Origin: CAIKMD01 sp035605975
GTDB taxonomy: Bacteria > Pseudomonadota > Alphaproteobacteria > ATCC43930 > CGMCC-115725
Reading direction: 5' to 3'
Assembly (NCBI GenBank): GCA_035605975.1
Contig: DATNGG010000156.1
Coordinates: forward strand, 1 to 26,025
Length of the DNA: 26,025 nt
Below are positions 6,691 through 14,130 of the stretch, piece by piece. Below the pieces are notes generated by a model. It was not told where the DNA came from, ran no database searches, and saw only the letters and a list, made by a program, of their open reading frames with translations. The translations under genes were made by a program, and so were the position numbers. The first letter of the stretch is position 1, and every line of letters begins with the position of its first letter.

Positions 6691-6990
6691 ATGAAACGCA
6701 TCTTCGTCCAGTACAAGACCAAGCCCGAAGCCGCGGCCGAGAACACCCGCCTCCTCGAGAACGTCTTCAAGGAGCTGAAGGCGAAGGCGCCCAAGGGCGT
6801 CGGCTACATGACCTTGAGGCTCCCCGACGGCACCTTCCTCCATTTCAACGCGCTCGAAGACGGCGCGCCGCCGGTCACCAGCCTCAAGGCCTTCGGCGAC
6901 TATCTCGACGGCATCAAAGAGCGCCTCGTCGCCCCGCCGCAGCAGAGCGAGCCGGTGGTCATCGGCCAATACGGTTTCTTCGCCGAGTAG
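6691..6990 (+). CDS. Small ABM-like (dimeric alpha/beta barrel) protein, likely ECF target
   Basis: A 99-residue cytosolic protein. KRIFVQYKTKPEAAAEN with a following helix (LLENVFKELKAKAP), then GVGYMTLRLPDGTFLHFNAL and a second helix (LKAFGDYLDGIKERLV), ends in a strand VVIGQYGFF. This beta-alpha-beta-beta-alpha-beta order fits the ferredoxin-like fold of antibiotic-biosynthesis-monooxygenase (ABM) and related proteins. No catalytic residues can be assigned, so oxygenase activity is only one possibility; a ligand-binding or stress role is equally possible. An AGGAAAGGA ribosome site precedes the ATG. It is divergent from the ECF sigma factor and shares the mirrored promoter region. ECF factors with SnoaL domains are commonly linked to a neighbouring small redox or binding protein. 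Confidence 0.85.
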   Translation: MKRIFVQYKTKPEAAAENTRLLENVFKELKAKAPKGVGYMTLRLPDGTFLHFNALEDGAPPVTSLKAFGDYLDGIKERLVAPPQQSEPVVIGQYGFFAE

Positions 6991-7010
6991 GGGCGGGGCG
7001 AGTACTCGTT

Positions 7011-7076
7011 CGTCATGGCAAGCGAAGCCATCCCGGCAGTGCCTGGATGGCTTCTTCGCCCTTGCCTCGCAATTCG
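7011..7076. repeat. Decayed palindromic repeat, second family
   Basis: The left part CGTCATGGCAAGCGAAGCC and right part GGATGGCTTCTTCGCCCTTG then CCTCGCAATT are imperfect inverted copies of each other around CCCGGCAGTGCCT. It resembles a decayed member of the repeat family with CGTCATTGCGAGCGAAGC ends found in many Alphaproteobacteria (from memory, not searched). It fills most of the gap between the small ABM-like gene and the OmpA gene. Confidence 0.6.
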
Positions 7077-7142
7077 CTTGCCCCCCTATCCCGGAAATGG
7101 AATCCTTGCGCCCGTCAAAAGCCCAAACAAAGGGGGCGGATG

Positions 7143-8453
7143 ATGCGTGGGGTAACGCCGATCCTCCTGGCCTTCCTTGCCGCGCTGGTGCCGCTGCGCT
7201 GCGCCCAAGCCGCCGCACAGGACACGGACATCCCGGGCGCCACCGCCGAAATCGCCTTCCTGCGCCAATATGACGGCGTGCTGCATCTCGGCGTGGTGCT
7301 GCACAATCCTGCAGCCAGGGAAGCGGATCTCCACCAGCCCATCAATTACGCCGATGTGGTCGTGGTCGATCCCAAGGCGAACAAGAAGTATTTCCCGCTC
7401 AAGGACGCGAATGGGCATTTCCTCGCCGGGCCGATCTCGGACTGGAATGGCGGCGGCCGCTGGTATCCGAAGCTCGCGGCGAAGTCCGACACGCTCGTTT
7501 GGGTGCTGTTCGATGCGGTGACGAGCGGCGCGGCCGTAACGGTCGAAGGCCCGGTCTTCCATTCCTTCGCCGGGATCGCCGTTGCCGAAGGCCCGCCGCC
7601 GCAGGGCCGGGCGGTTGCGAGCAGCGTGCCGCCCTTGCGGGCGAGCGTTGCGTCGGCGGATCGCGCTTCGGGGCAGCTCAAAGTCCGGCTCAAAATCGTC
7701 AACCCGGAGAAGGTACGCATCGCCTCGCACACTGTTTCTTATCGCGACGTCTATGCGCTCGATCCGCAGGGCAAGCGCAGCTATCCGCTGTTGAAGGACA
7801 GCCAGGGTCTTTATCTCGCCACCCCGATGGCGGACAAGAACGAGGGCGGCCGCTGGTTCCTCTCGAAGGTCGAGCCGGGCGGCCAAGCGCTGATCGATCT
7901 CACCTTCCAAGCGCCGCCCGACAGTGTGCGCAAGGTCGATGTAGTGTTTCCCTGGTTCGGCCCGTTCGAAGCGGTCGCGATCGCCGGGGAAGGGGGAGCG
8001 GCGGATTCCGGCGTCGCGGTCGCGGGCCGCTCCACCGATCTGCAGCGCGCGCTCAAGGAGCTCGGCGCCGAGGACACGCCGCAGCAGATCAAGGTCAACC
8101 TCTCGGCCGACCTGCTGTTCGATTTCGACAAGGCCGATATCAAGCCGGCCGCGGAGCCCGAGCTGCGCAAGGTCGCGACCGTGCTCAAATCCTATCCCGA
8201 CGCGCAAGTGGCGATCGACGGCTTCACCGACGGCAAGGGCAATGACGGTTACAATCAAACGCTGTCGGAAAAGCGCGCCGCCAATGTCGCGGCCTGGCTC
8301 GCGGCGAATGGCGGCGTCAACTCCGCCCATCTCCGCACGAAGGGATGGGGCAAGGCCAAACCCGTCGCGCCCAATACCAAGCCCGATGGTTCCGACGATC
8401 CGGATGGCCGCGCCAAGAACCGCCGTGTCGAGATCACCGTGACGAAGTCCTAA
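7143..8453 (+). CDS. OmpA-family envelope protein with duplicated N-terminal domain
   Basis: A 436-residue exported protein. Signal peptide about 1-25 (VTPILLAFLAALVPLRCAQA). Two related beta-rich domains follow: the first around YADVVVVDP (about 69) to HSFAGIAV (about 147), the second around YRDVYALDP (about 200) to WFGPFEAVAI (about 281). Shared landmarks are DP-x(4,5)-Y-P/F-LKD, GRWY/GRWF and the closing F-x-x-I/V-A-I. Residues 316-436 form an OmpA C-terminal domain (LLFDFDKADIKP, DGFTDGKGNDGYNQTLSEKR, then the GWGKAKP and RAKNRRVEI motifs) that binds peptidoglycan non-covalently. There is no 8-strand barrel, so it is a periplasmic or anchored protein rather than a porin. The ATG at 7143 is preferred over the adjacent ATG at 7140 because AGGGGG lies 6 bases upstream. 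It is followed 35 bases later by the 718-residue protein gene. Confidence 0.9.
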   Translation: MRGVTPILLAFLAALVPLRCAQAAAQDTDIPGATAEIAFLRQYDGVLHLGVVLHNPAAREADLHQPINYADVVVVDPKANKKYFPLKDANGHFLAGPISDWNGGGRWYPKLAAKSDTLVWVLFDAVTSGAAVTVEGPVFHSFAGIAVAEGPPPQGRAVASSVPPLRASVASADRASGQLKVRLKIVNPEKVRIASHTVSYRDVYALDPQGKRSYPLLKDSQGLYLATPMADKNEGGRWFLSKVEPGGQALIDLTFQAPPDSVRKVDVVFPWFGPFEAVAIAGEGGAADSGVAVAGRSTDLQRALKELGAEDTPQQIKVNLSADLLFDFDKADIKPAAEPELRKVATVLKSYPDAQVAIDGFTDGKGNDGYNQTLSEKRAANVAAWLAANGGVNSAHLRTKGWGKAKPVAPNTKPDGSDDPDGRAKNRRVEITVTKS

Positions 8454-8488
8454 AAGCGCGGCGGCGCTCTTTGGACGGGGGGATCGCT

Positions 8489-10645
8489 ATGTATCTGCGA
8501 CCGGTCGCAGCCGCAGTGCTGCTTCTCCTCTGGAGCGCCGCGCCCGGCCGCGCCCAGGGCGAGGTGTCGCCGAAAGCCATTCCGCAAACCGCGCCGCATG
8601 CGCTCGTTGTGACGCCGGACGACTGCACGCGCGAGCTCGTGCCGCGGCTGCAAGCGGAGTTCGAGCCGGCGCTGACGGCGCAAAGCCGCAGCTCGCTCGA
8701 GGGCTTCGTCGCGAAGAGCAAAGGCGCGGCAAAGTCTTGGCACGATGTCGCCGTCATCCTTTATGTCGAAGGCAAGCCGGTCGCGGCGGCCTGGGCCGCG
8801 CTCAAATCGCTGGGATCGCCGCCCAAGCCAAGCTACGTCGCGAGCGCCGGCACGATTGTCGCCGCAGCTGGCCGGCGCGCCGAGGGCCGGCAACTCCTTC
8901 TCTGCGCCCGCGGCCTCGGCGACAACTCGCCTTACACGCTCGAAGCGCTGGCCGCGGTCGAGGCGGCGCTGGGCGATCGCGGCGCGGCGAAAGCGGCGAT
9001 CGACGAAATTGCGAATGACGCGCTCGGCGATCCGATGATCGATATCGAGCAATCCTTGCTCGATACCGGCAAGCCGCCGCCGCCCGCGCCGCGGCCCGTC
9101 GAGCCACTCCAACGCTGCGCCGCCGATCTCGACCGGCACATGGAATCGGTCATCGCCGAGATCACGCGCCGCGACGTCAAATACACCCAGCTCGCGCAGC
9201 TCGCGCACGACGCCTATTTCGACGGACCCGTCGCCGACAATGCGCAGCGCCAGCGCGAAGCGACCTTGGCGCGTCTCAAGACCATGATCCAGAAAGCCGC
9301 CGACGCGCCGAGGTCCGATGGCGGCATGAGCTTCAATGCAGCGCTCTCCTATTGCGTGTTGCAATATTTCCTCTTCACCGGCATTGCCGCGCACAATTAT
9401 CTGAATTTTCCCCAGGCGGTGATGTTATGGGCCCGGGCGCTCCAGATCAGCCCGGAGGGATTCATTGCCGACATGGCATCTCCCGCCACCTTGGGCTCCC
9501 CGAGCGTCGAGAGCGCCGCGACGCGCAAGCAATATGCCGACGATATCCGCACGAACGATCGCACCAACGATTCCAACAAATGTCCATCGGGGCCGGGAAA
9601 CCAGGCTTGCGCCGACGCGATGAAGCTGGCGCATTGCACGAAATGGCAATCGCTCTTCGATGGGTTTTCGGATGCGACGAAGCAACGCTACGACGCCGCC
9701 GCGCATGGCTTCGACAACGCGGCGGTCGAGGCCCTTCGTGCGGTCTATGTCAAGGTGGACGATGCGCGCGGCTTCGCCATCCGCAACTTCCGCTACGTGA
9801 AGCCCGGACCGCGCATGCCGAATGGCGATAGCTTCGGTGCGGGCCTCGTCAAAGGATTAAAGAACGACATCCGCCTCGTCGTGGACCCTCTGCTGACGCG
9901 CGATGCGGATCGATTCTTGCAGGAGCAGGGTCGAAATTTCAGCCGCAACCGCGAGAACGCCCTTGCCCGTCTCGATAGCATGCAAAAGACGATCGACGAT
10001 CACTGCACCAAGGTGATCTACAAAAGCGTCTTCGACGAGCTCGAGCGCGAGGCTTACGACGAATACCAAAAGGAGCTTTGGGACCGCCTCGCCGCCGACA
10101 TCAAGACGGATTACGACGGCAAGATCGATTGCACGATCGAGCTCGGCGGCATGACGCTCGATATCGGCGAAGACGGCACCAAGCTGTCGTCGAAATGGCA
10201 GAACTTCAAGGCGAAGCTCGACGATACCGGGGAAGTCAAGGTCTCCGGCAGCTGGAAGTCGGGGCCGCTCGGGGTCAATGTCGACCAGAGCGGGAAGGTG
10301 CAGATCTCGGGAGGGACGAAGGGCGGGCTCGGCGGCGAAGGCGAGGGCGAAGCCGGAATCGGCGGCGGCATCACGGTCCAGGGCGGCGAGATCACCGGCG
10401 CGTCGATCGGCGGTTCGGTCGATCCCGGCGGGATCGAGGGCGAAGGCAGTATCACCATTTTCTCGGATCGGCACGGCGAGAGCGGCAGCAGCGAGCCCGC
10501 CTTGCTCGTGAAAGGCAGCGTGTCCGTCGGCGGCAGCGTCGAGGGCGTAGGATCCGTCAAATGCACGCCGGGCGAGTTTTCCGCCGAAATCTATCCGCGC
10601 TCCTTCGTCGCCGATGCCGTGACCTACGTGCTCTCGGCGCGTTGA
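8489..10645 (+). CDS. Large exported cysteine-containing protein, unknown function
   Basis: A 718-residue protein with a clear signal peptide (VAAAVLLLLWSAAPGRAQG, cleaved near 23). Residues about 25-200 are helical with a TPR-like run (VAAAGRRAEGRQLLLCARGL, LEALAAVEAALGDRGAAKAA). Residues 210-540 are helical with conserved-looking aromatic patches (FFNFPQAVMLWARAL-like region near 305-325) and three close cysteines (CPSGPGNQACADAMKLAHC, about 369-387). From about 548 it becomes a glycine-rich beta domain: repeated short strands separated by GG turns (GEGEGEAGIGGGITVQGGEI and VKGSVSVGGSVEGVGSVKC). Ten cysteines in the mature part suggest several disulfides, consistent with the periplasm or cell surface. 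A GGGGGGAT site precedes the ATG. Probably in one operon with the OmpA-family gene. No family recognised. Confidence 0.85.
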   Translation: MYLRPVAAAVLLLLWSAAPGRAQGEVSPKAIPQTAPHALVVTPDDCTRELVPRLQAEFEPALTAQSRSSLEGFVAKSKGAAKSWHDVAVILYVEGKPVAAAWAALKSLGSPPKPSYVASAGTIVAAAGRRAEGRQLLLCARGLGDNSPYTLEALAAVEAALGDRGAAKAAIDEIANDALGDPMIDIEQSLLDTGKPPPPAPRPVEPLQRCAADLDRHMESVIAEITRRDVKYTQLAQLAHDAYFDGPVADNAQRQREATLARLKTMIQKAADAPRSDGGMSFNAALSYCVLQYFLFTGIAAHNYLNFPQAVMLWARALQISPEGFIADMASPATLGSPSVESAATRKQYADDIRTNDRTNDSNKCPSGPGNQACADAMKLAHCTKWQSLFDGFSDATKQRYDAAAHGFDNAAVEALRAVYVKVDDARGFAIRNFRYVKPGPRMPNGDSFGAGLVKGLKNDIRLVVDPLLTRDADRFLQEQGRNFSRNRENALARLDSMQKTIDDHCTKVIYKSVFDELEREAYDEYQKELWDRLAADIKTDYDGKIDCTIELGGMTLDIGEDGTKLSSKWQNFKAKLDDTGEVKVSGSWKSGPLGVNVDQSGKVQISGGTKGGLGGEGEGEAGIGGGITVQGGEITGASIGGSVDPGGIEGEGSITIFSDRHGESGSSEPALLVKGSVSVGGSVEGVGSVKCTPGEFSAEIYPRSFVADAVTYVLSAR

Positions 10646-10663
10646 GGCGGGGACCCGCCGCGC

Positions 10664-11698
10664 TTATTTCTTCAGCGTCAGCTCCCGCCGCAGAATGCGG
10701 TCGCCGTTCTGCGCGACGATCACCACCTCGCGCACCACGCCGAAACCGGGCAGGAAATGGCGCTCGAAGGTGGTGAGCGAATGGTCGTCCGGATCCTCCT
10801 CGCGGATCAGCACGACATAGCCTTGCGCCGGTCCCTTCGGCCCCTCGACCGGAACGGGACCCCACATCCGGTAGGTCTGATGCACCTTGATCGTGCGGTC
10901 CTTGGCGCGCCAATCCCAGCTTTGCGGCGGCTTGGGCGGCCAGGGAAGGATGAGCTGCGGCGGGTCCATGACGAACATCTGGCCCTGGATGTTGCGCTGG
11001 GCGAGAACCACCCCCTTGGGACCGATCTGCCACCATTCCTGCAGCGGATTGAGGGCAAGGGGCATCTCGATATGGGCCCCGGCCGCGTCATGACCGACGA
11101 CGCGCGCGGTAAAGGAGCCACGATACCTGCCATCCGCATCGGGCTTCAGGGCATCGATTGTCATGTGGACGCCGGGTCCGCTTTCCAGCAGGAAGTCGTA
11201 GGGCCAGCTTCGTCCATCGCCGAGCGGCATGGCCGCTTCGGCCGGCATCGCGGCCGCGGCATCGCCCGTCGTGGCCGCGACCGTAAACTCGGCCGACTGC
11301 CACGGCTTGCCGTCGCCGCTCACATCCCAGCGATAGCGGCCGGCGGGAAAGGGCCGCGGCAGGTCCGCGAAGAAGTATCCGCGCTCGGCCCCGCGCGACC
11401 GAAGCTCGGCACGGCTCACATGGAAGTTGGGCGGTGCCACGCCGCCGACATCGACTGCGACGAGCTGCGCGGTGACGCTCTTGAAGCTCTGGTTCTCGCC
11501 GAGACGAAAGACCGCCAGCACCTGCCGCGTGCCGGACGGGTAAGTGTTGGTCGGATAAACCGGGGTATAATCGGCCGCCTGCGCCAGAGCCGGCTGCAAT
11601 AGACGCTCCTGCGCCGCGCCGGGAGCGGCAAGGGCCAGCAGCAGAAGCGCGACGGCAATCGGCGCGGGCGCGACCGCATTGACATGCTGCCGAGCCAT
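10664..11698 (-). CDS. Exported hypothetical protein, 344 residues
   Basis: Not recognised. A signal peptide (PAPIAVALLLLALAAPGAAQ, about 12-30) precedes a mainly beta protein. Residues 50-145 have an Ig-like or fibronectin-like look (RQVLAVFRLGENQSFKSVTA to FPAGRYRWDVSGDGKPWQ). Residues 165-344 begin DGRSWPYDFLLESGPGVHMT and contain a Trp-rich patch (ALNPLQEWWQIGPKGVV, then LPWPPKPPQSWDWRAKDR) and close with LPGFGVVREVVIVAQNGDRI. There is no obvious catalytic motif. The start at 11698 has AAGGGGAT upstream. Its stop is 18 bases from that of the large exported protein on the other strand, across a small inverted repeat (GGCGGG-GA-CCCGCC, 10646-10659) that might end transcription from both sides. 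Confidence 0.8.
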   Translation of the reverse strand: MARQHVNAVAPAPIAVALLLLALAAPGAAQERLLQPALAQAADYTPVYPTNTYPSGTRQVLAVFRLGENQSFKSVTAQLVAVDVGGVAPPNFHVSRAELRSRGAERGYFFADLPRPFPAGRYRWDVSGDGKPWQSAEFTVAATTGDAAAAMPAEAAMPLGDGRSWPYDFLLESGPGVHMTIDALKPDADGRYRGSFTARVVGHDAAGAHIEMPLALNPLQEWWQIGPKGVVLAQRNIQGQMFVMDPPQLILPWPPKPPQSWDWRAKDRTIKVHQTYRMWGPVPVEGPKGPAQGYVVLIREEDPDDHSLTTFERHFLPGFGVVREVVIVAQNGDRILRRELTLKK

Positions 11699-11875
11699 GA
11701 GATCCCCCTTGGAAGCCGCCTCGACTATCGCAGATTGCAGCCATGGGAGCCAGCGACAAGCCCTCGAAACAAAGCCCGCATGCCCGATTCCCTTTCCCCC
11801 GCGTCAAGGCGCCTTTGAGAAAACCGCCTCATCCGGAGCGCGAGACGGCTCCACTTCGATCCGGCGCCCGAGGCC

Positions 11876-12910
11876 CTAGCCGATACGCGCCGCGTCGAAG
11901 ATCGGGCGGAACATGCGGCGATAACCTCCGGCCGTAAGGCCCGTGCTGCGCTTGAAGAGTCTCCGGAAGAAGGCGGGATTCTCGTATCCGACAGCCGCGG
12001 CGATATCCTCGAACGAGGTATCGCCGGTCTCGAGGAGATGCTTTGCTTCCTCGACACGAAGATTTTGCACATAGCCGATCACGCTCGAGCCGGTCGCCGC
12101 CGCAAAGCGGCGCTTCAGGCTGCGCTCGGGAATGCCGCATTCCGCCACCACGCCGGCAACGGCCTGCGGCTCGCGATAATGCGTGCGCAGCCAGTCTTCC
12201 GCCCGGCGCACCACCGAATCGGCATGCGCCTGACGCCGGACGAGACTCGCAAACGGCAATTGGCCGTCGCCGTGCCATTGCAGCAGATAGACCTTGGCGA
12301 TGTGCAGCGCCTCGCCCGGGCTGCAATGGCGCGAGATGATGTGGATCGCCAGATCGTGCCAGGCGGTTGCGCCGCCCGCCGTCACGATGCGTCCGCTCTC
12401 GTCGGCAAAGACGAGAGTCGGTTCGGGAATGAAGCGGACCTCCGGAAAGCTGCGCCGGAACAAATCGGCATAGCCCCAATGCGAGGTCGCAGCTTTGCCT
12501 TTGAGCAAACCGGCGGCGGCGAGCAGCACCGCGGCCGAGCACGCCGAATAAAGGATGCTGCCCGCCCGGTATCGGCTCCGCAGCCATTCCTTCACCTCCG
12601 CATAGCGATCCCGCAGATCGTCATCGGGCGCAAGCCACAGTTCCGGAATGACGACGATATCGGCGTCGCAGGCCTCCGCAATGGTCAGATCCGGCGTGAC
12701 CGGAATGCCATGGCCGCACTGAAACGGCGCCCGCGAGAGCGAGACGATCTTTGACCGGATCGGCCGCCCGCCGGGCTCATCGCCGACCAGCGCGAGCCAC
12801 AGCCTTCCCGTCGAGGCAAAGACATCGATCAGGCCGTAGATCGCGGAGCCCGCGGATTCCGGCAAGGCGAGGATCAGCGCCTCGACGGGCTTGGCTTCGC
12901 TATCGGTCAT
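11876..12910 (-). CDS. GlxA-type transcriptional regulator (DJ-1/PfpI domain plus AraC helix-turn-helix)
   Basis: A 344-residue regulator. The DJ-1/PfpI-like domain (about 8-195) has the family's cysteine elbow at C124 in YSACSAAVLLAAAGLL and KAATSHWGYADLF just after. The AraC-type DNA-binding domain (about 235-335) has both helix-turn-helix units: VAGVVAECGIPERSLKRRFA, then SFEDIAAAVGYENPAFFRRL and FKRSTGLTAGGYRRMF. GlxA-like proteins use the first domain to sense a metabolite and the second to activate neighbouring operons; no hydrolase activity is expected. The ATG at 12910 has a GGGGCGGGGA stretch directly upstream. It is divergent from a DUF1330-DUF4242-DUF6632 operon, its most likely target, with a candidate operator at 12938-12961. 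The frame is open further upstream but without family similarity. Confidence 0.92.
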   Translation of the reverse strand: MTDSEAKPVEALILALPESAGSAIYGLIDVFASTGRLWLALVGDEPGGRPIRSKIVSLSRAPFQCGHGIPVTPDLTIAEACDADIVVIPELWLAPDDDLRDRYAEVKEWLRSRYRAGSILYSACSAAVLLAAAGLLKGKAATSHWGYADLFRRSFPEVRFIPEPTLVFADESGRIVTAGGATAWHDLAIHIISRHCSPGEALHIAKVYLLQWHGDGQLPFASLVRRQAHADSVVRRAEDWLRTHYREPQAVAGVVAECGIPERSLKRRFAAATGSSVIGYVQNLRVEEAKHLLETGDTSFEDIAAAVGYENPAFFRRLFKRSTGLTAGGYRRMFRPIFDAARIG

Positions 12911-12937
12911 TCCCCGCCCCAGAAATTGGCACGAACG

Positions 12938-12961
12938 GATCGTTTTCGACAAAACCCGATC
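12938..12961. promoter_or_regulatory. Candidate operator in the divergent GlxA/DUF1330 spacer
   Basis: An inverted repeat with arms GATCGTTTT and AAAACCCGATC around CGAC; the inner part GTTTT-CGAC-AAAAC is perfect. It lies 27 bases upstream of the regulator's ATG and 89 bases before the DUF1330 start, a plausible place for the AraC-type regulator to act on both genes. No clear sigma-70 boxes were found beside it. Confidence 0.4.
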
Positions 12962-13050
12962 TGATGCCCACGCGCCTCCGAGACTAGGTTTCCCTCGCCA
13001 GCGAGGCCGGGCGGTTCCGCCGGCCGCAAGCCAACCACAGGAGGCCGAAG

Positions 13051-13377
13051 GTGCCAGTTTACTTGATTGCCGACGTGAAGATAACAGACGACACATGGGT
13101 GCCAAGCTATGCCGCCTCGGTGCACGATCTCGTGCACAAGCATGGCGGCAAGTATCTGGCGCGCAGCGGCAATGTGACGACGCTCGAGGGCAGGCCGCAT
13201 GACACAAGCCTGATCGCGCTGTTGGAATTTCCATCCGCCGAAGCAGCCAAAGCCTTCGCGGGCGATCCCGCCTATGCGCCTTTCGCCGCGGCCCGCCGGC
13301 GCGGCAGCGACAGCTGCCTTCGGCTGATCGACGACACCGATCTCGCCGGCACGATCTCTTATTTGCGCAAGGGCTGA
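13051..13377 (+). CDS. DUF1330 family protein
   Basis: A 108-residue cytosolic protein. It matches the DUF1330 pattern: PVYLIADVKITDDTW at the start, a helix around YAASVHDLVHKHGGKYLARS, a strand and loop VTTLEGRPHDTSLIALLEF, and PSAEAAKAFAGDPAYAPFAA. The fold is a ferredoxin-like dimeric alpha/beta barrel; the biochemical role is unknown. It starts with GTG at 13051, 7 bases after AGGAGG. The C-terminus (after about 85) is a little longer than typical. It is the first gene of a three-gene operon divergent from the GlxA-type regulator, so its expression is likely controlled by that regulator. Confidence 0.9.
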   Translation: MPVYLIADVKITDDTWVPSYAASVHDLVHKHGGKYLARSGNVTTLEGRPHDTSLIALLEFPSAEAAKAFAGDPAYAPFAAARRRGSDSCLRLIDDTDLAGTISYLRKG

Positions 13378-13419
13378 CGAGCTCGCACGCGACCCGCAAC
13401 ACGAAAGGACACAATTCCG

Positions 13420-13695
13420 GTGAAACGCTATCTGATCGAACGTCATATTCCGGGAGTCGGAGGCCTGACCCCGGCCCAATACAAAGACCTCGCCGCGACA
13501 TCCAATGCGGCGGTCGCCAAGCTTGCCGGGACCGTGCAATGGGTGAAGTCCTACATCGCCGCGGACAACACCTTTTGCATCTATCTCGGCGAAAGCGAAG
13601 AGCGCGTGCGCGAGCATTCGCGTCTCGCCGGCTTTCCGATCACGCGAGTCAATGAAATCGTCACCGTCATTGACCCGCTGACGGCTTATTCCTGA
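13420..13695 (+). CDS. DUF4242 family (SCO4226-like) protein
   Basis: A 91-residue protein. The family signature is clear: KRYLIERHIPGVGGLTP, then ATSNAAVAKLAGTVQWVKSY, the segment DNTFCIYLGESEERVREHSR and the final AGFPITRVNEIVTVIDP. A characterised relative, SCO4226 of Streptomyces, binds nickel, but the family is mostly untested. It starts with GTG, preceded by GAAAGGA. It is the second gene of the operon, 42 bases after DUF1330. Both proteins have ferredoxin-like folds, so they may be partners or act on related small molecules; that is inference. Confidence 0.88.
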   Translation: MKRYLIERHIPGVGGLTPAQYKDLAATSNAAVAKLAGTVQWVKSYIAADNTFCIYLGESEERVREHSRLAGFPITRVNEIVTVIDPLTAYS

Positions 13696-13719
13696 GCATA
13701 GCAAAGGCGGAGACAACCC

Positions 13720-14100
13720 ATGTCCGATGCGCGGCGCTTGCTCTTGCTCCGGATCGCCCTGGTCGTCATTGGCCTCACCTTCATATTCGCGATGTACCCG
13801 CTGGGCATCGTGTGGCCTTCGGGCTGGACCTGGGGCCATGGGCACTCGCACTATCTGATGATGATCCTCGGCGTCTATGCGACGCTCGGCGTGTTTCTCA
13901 TCATCGCGTCGCGCAACCCCGATGCGCATCGGAGCATCATCGGGTTCGCGATCTGGTCGAGCCTCGTCCATGCCGCGATCATGGGCGCGCAGTCGCTGAG
14001 CGATCCCATGGAGCGCGGTCATTTGATCGCGGACGTGCCCGCACTTTGCCTCATCGCGATCCTTCTCGCGGCTTTGACGCCGCGGAAGAAGCGAGCTTAA
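13720..14100 (+). CDS. DUF6632-like four-helix membrane protein
   Basis: A 126-residue membrane protein with four predicted helices: about 8-28 (LLRIALVVIGLTFIFAMYPL), 43-62 (HSHYLMMILGVYATLGVFLI), 72-92 (RSIIGFAIWSSLVHAAIMGA) and 103-120 (IADVPALCLIAILLAALT). The motifs YPLGIVWPSGWTWGHG, MMILGVYATLGVFL and IWSSLVHAAIMGAQS fit the family I know as DUF6632, from memory. Its role is unknown. It lies 24 bases after the DUF4242 gene, as the last gene of the GlxA-associated operon, and its stop is 30 bases from that of the convergent MFS transporter. Confidence 0.82.
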   Translation: MSDARRLLLLRIALVVIGLTFIFAMYPLGIVWPSGWTWGHGHSHYLMMILGVYATLGVFLIIASRNPDAHRSIIGFAIWSSLVHAAIMGAQSLSDPMERGHLIADVPALCLIAILLAALTPRKKRA

Positions 14101-14130
14101 CCCGCGATCACAATCCCGGCGGCGCGCCGG

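Noticed and set aside
12907..14022. Leftward 371-codon frame opposite the DUF1330-DUF4242-DUF6632 operon
   Set aside because: The rightward frames have family patterns and ribosome sites; the leftward product is Arg/Asp-rich and matches nothing.
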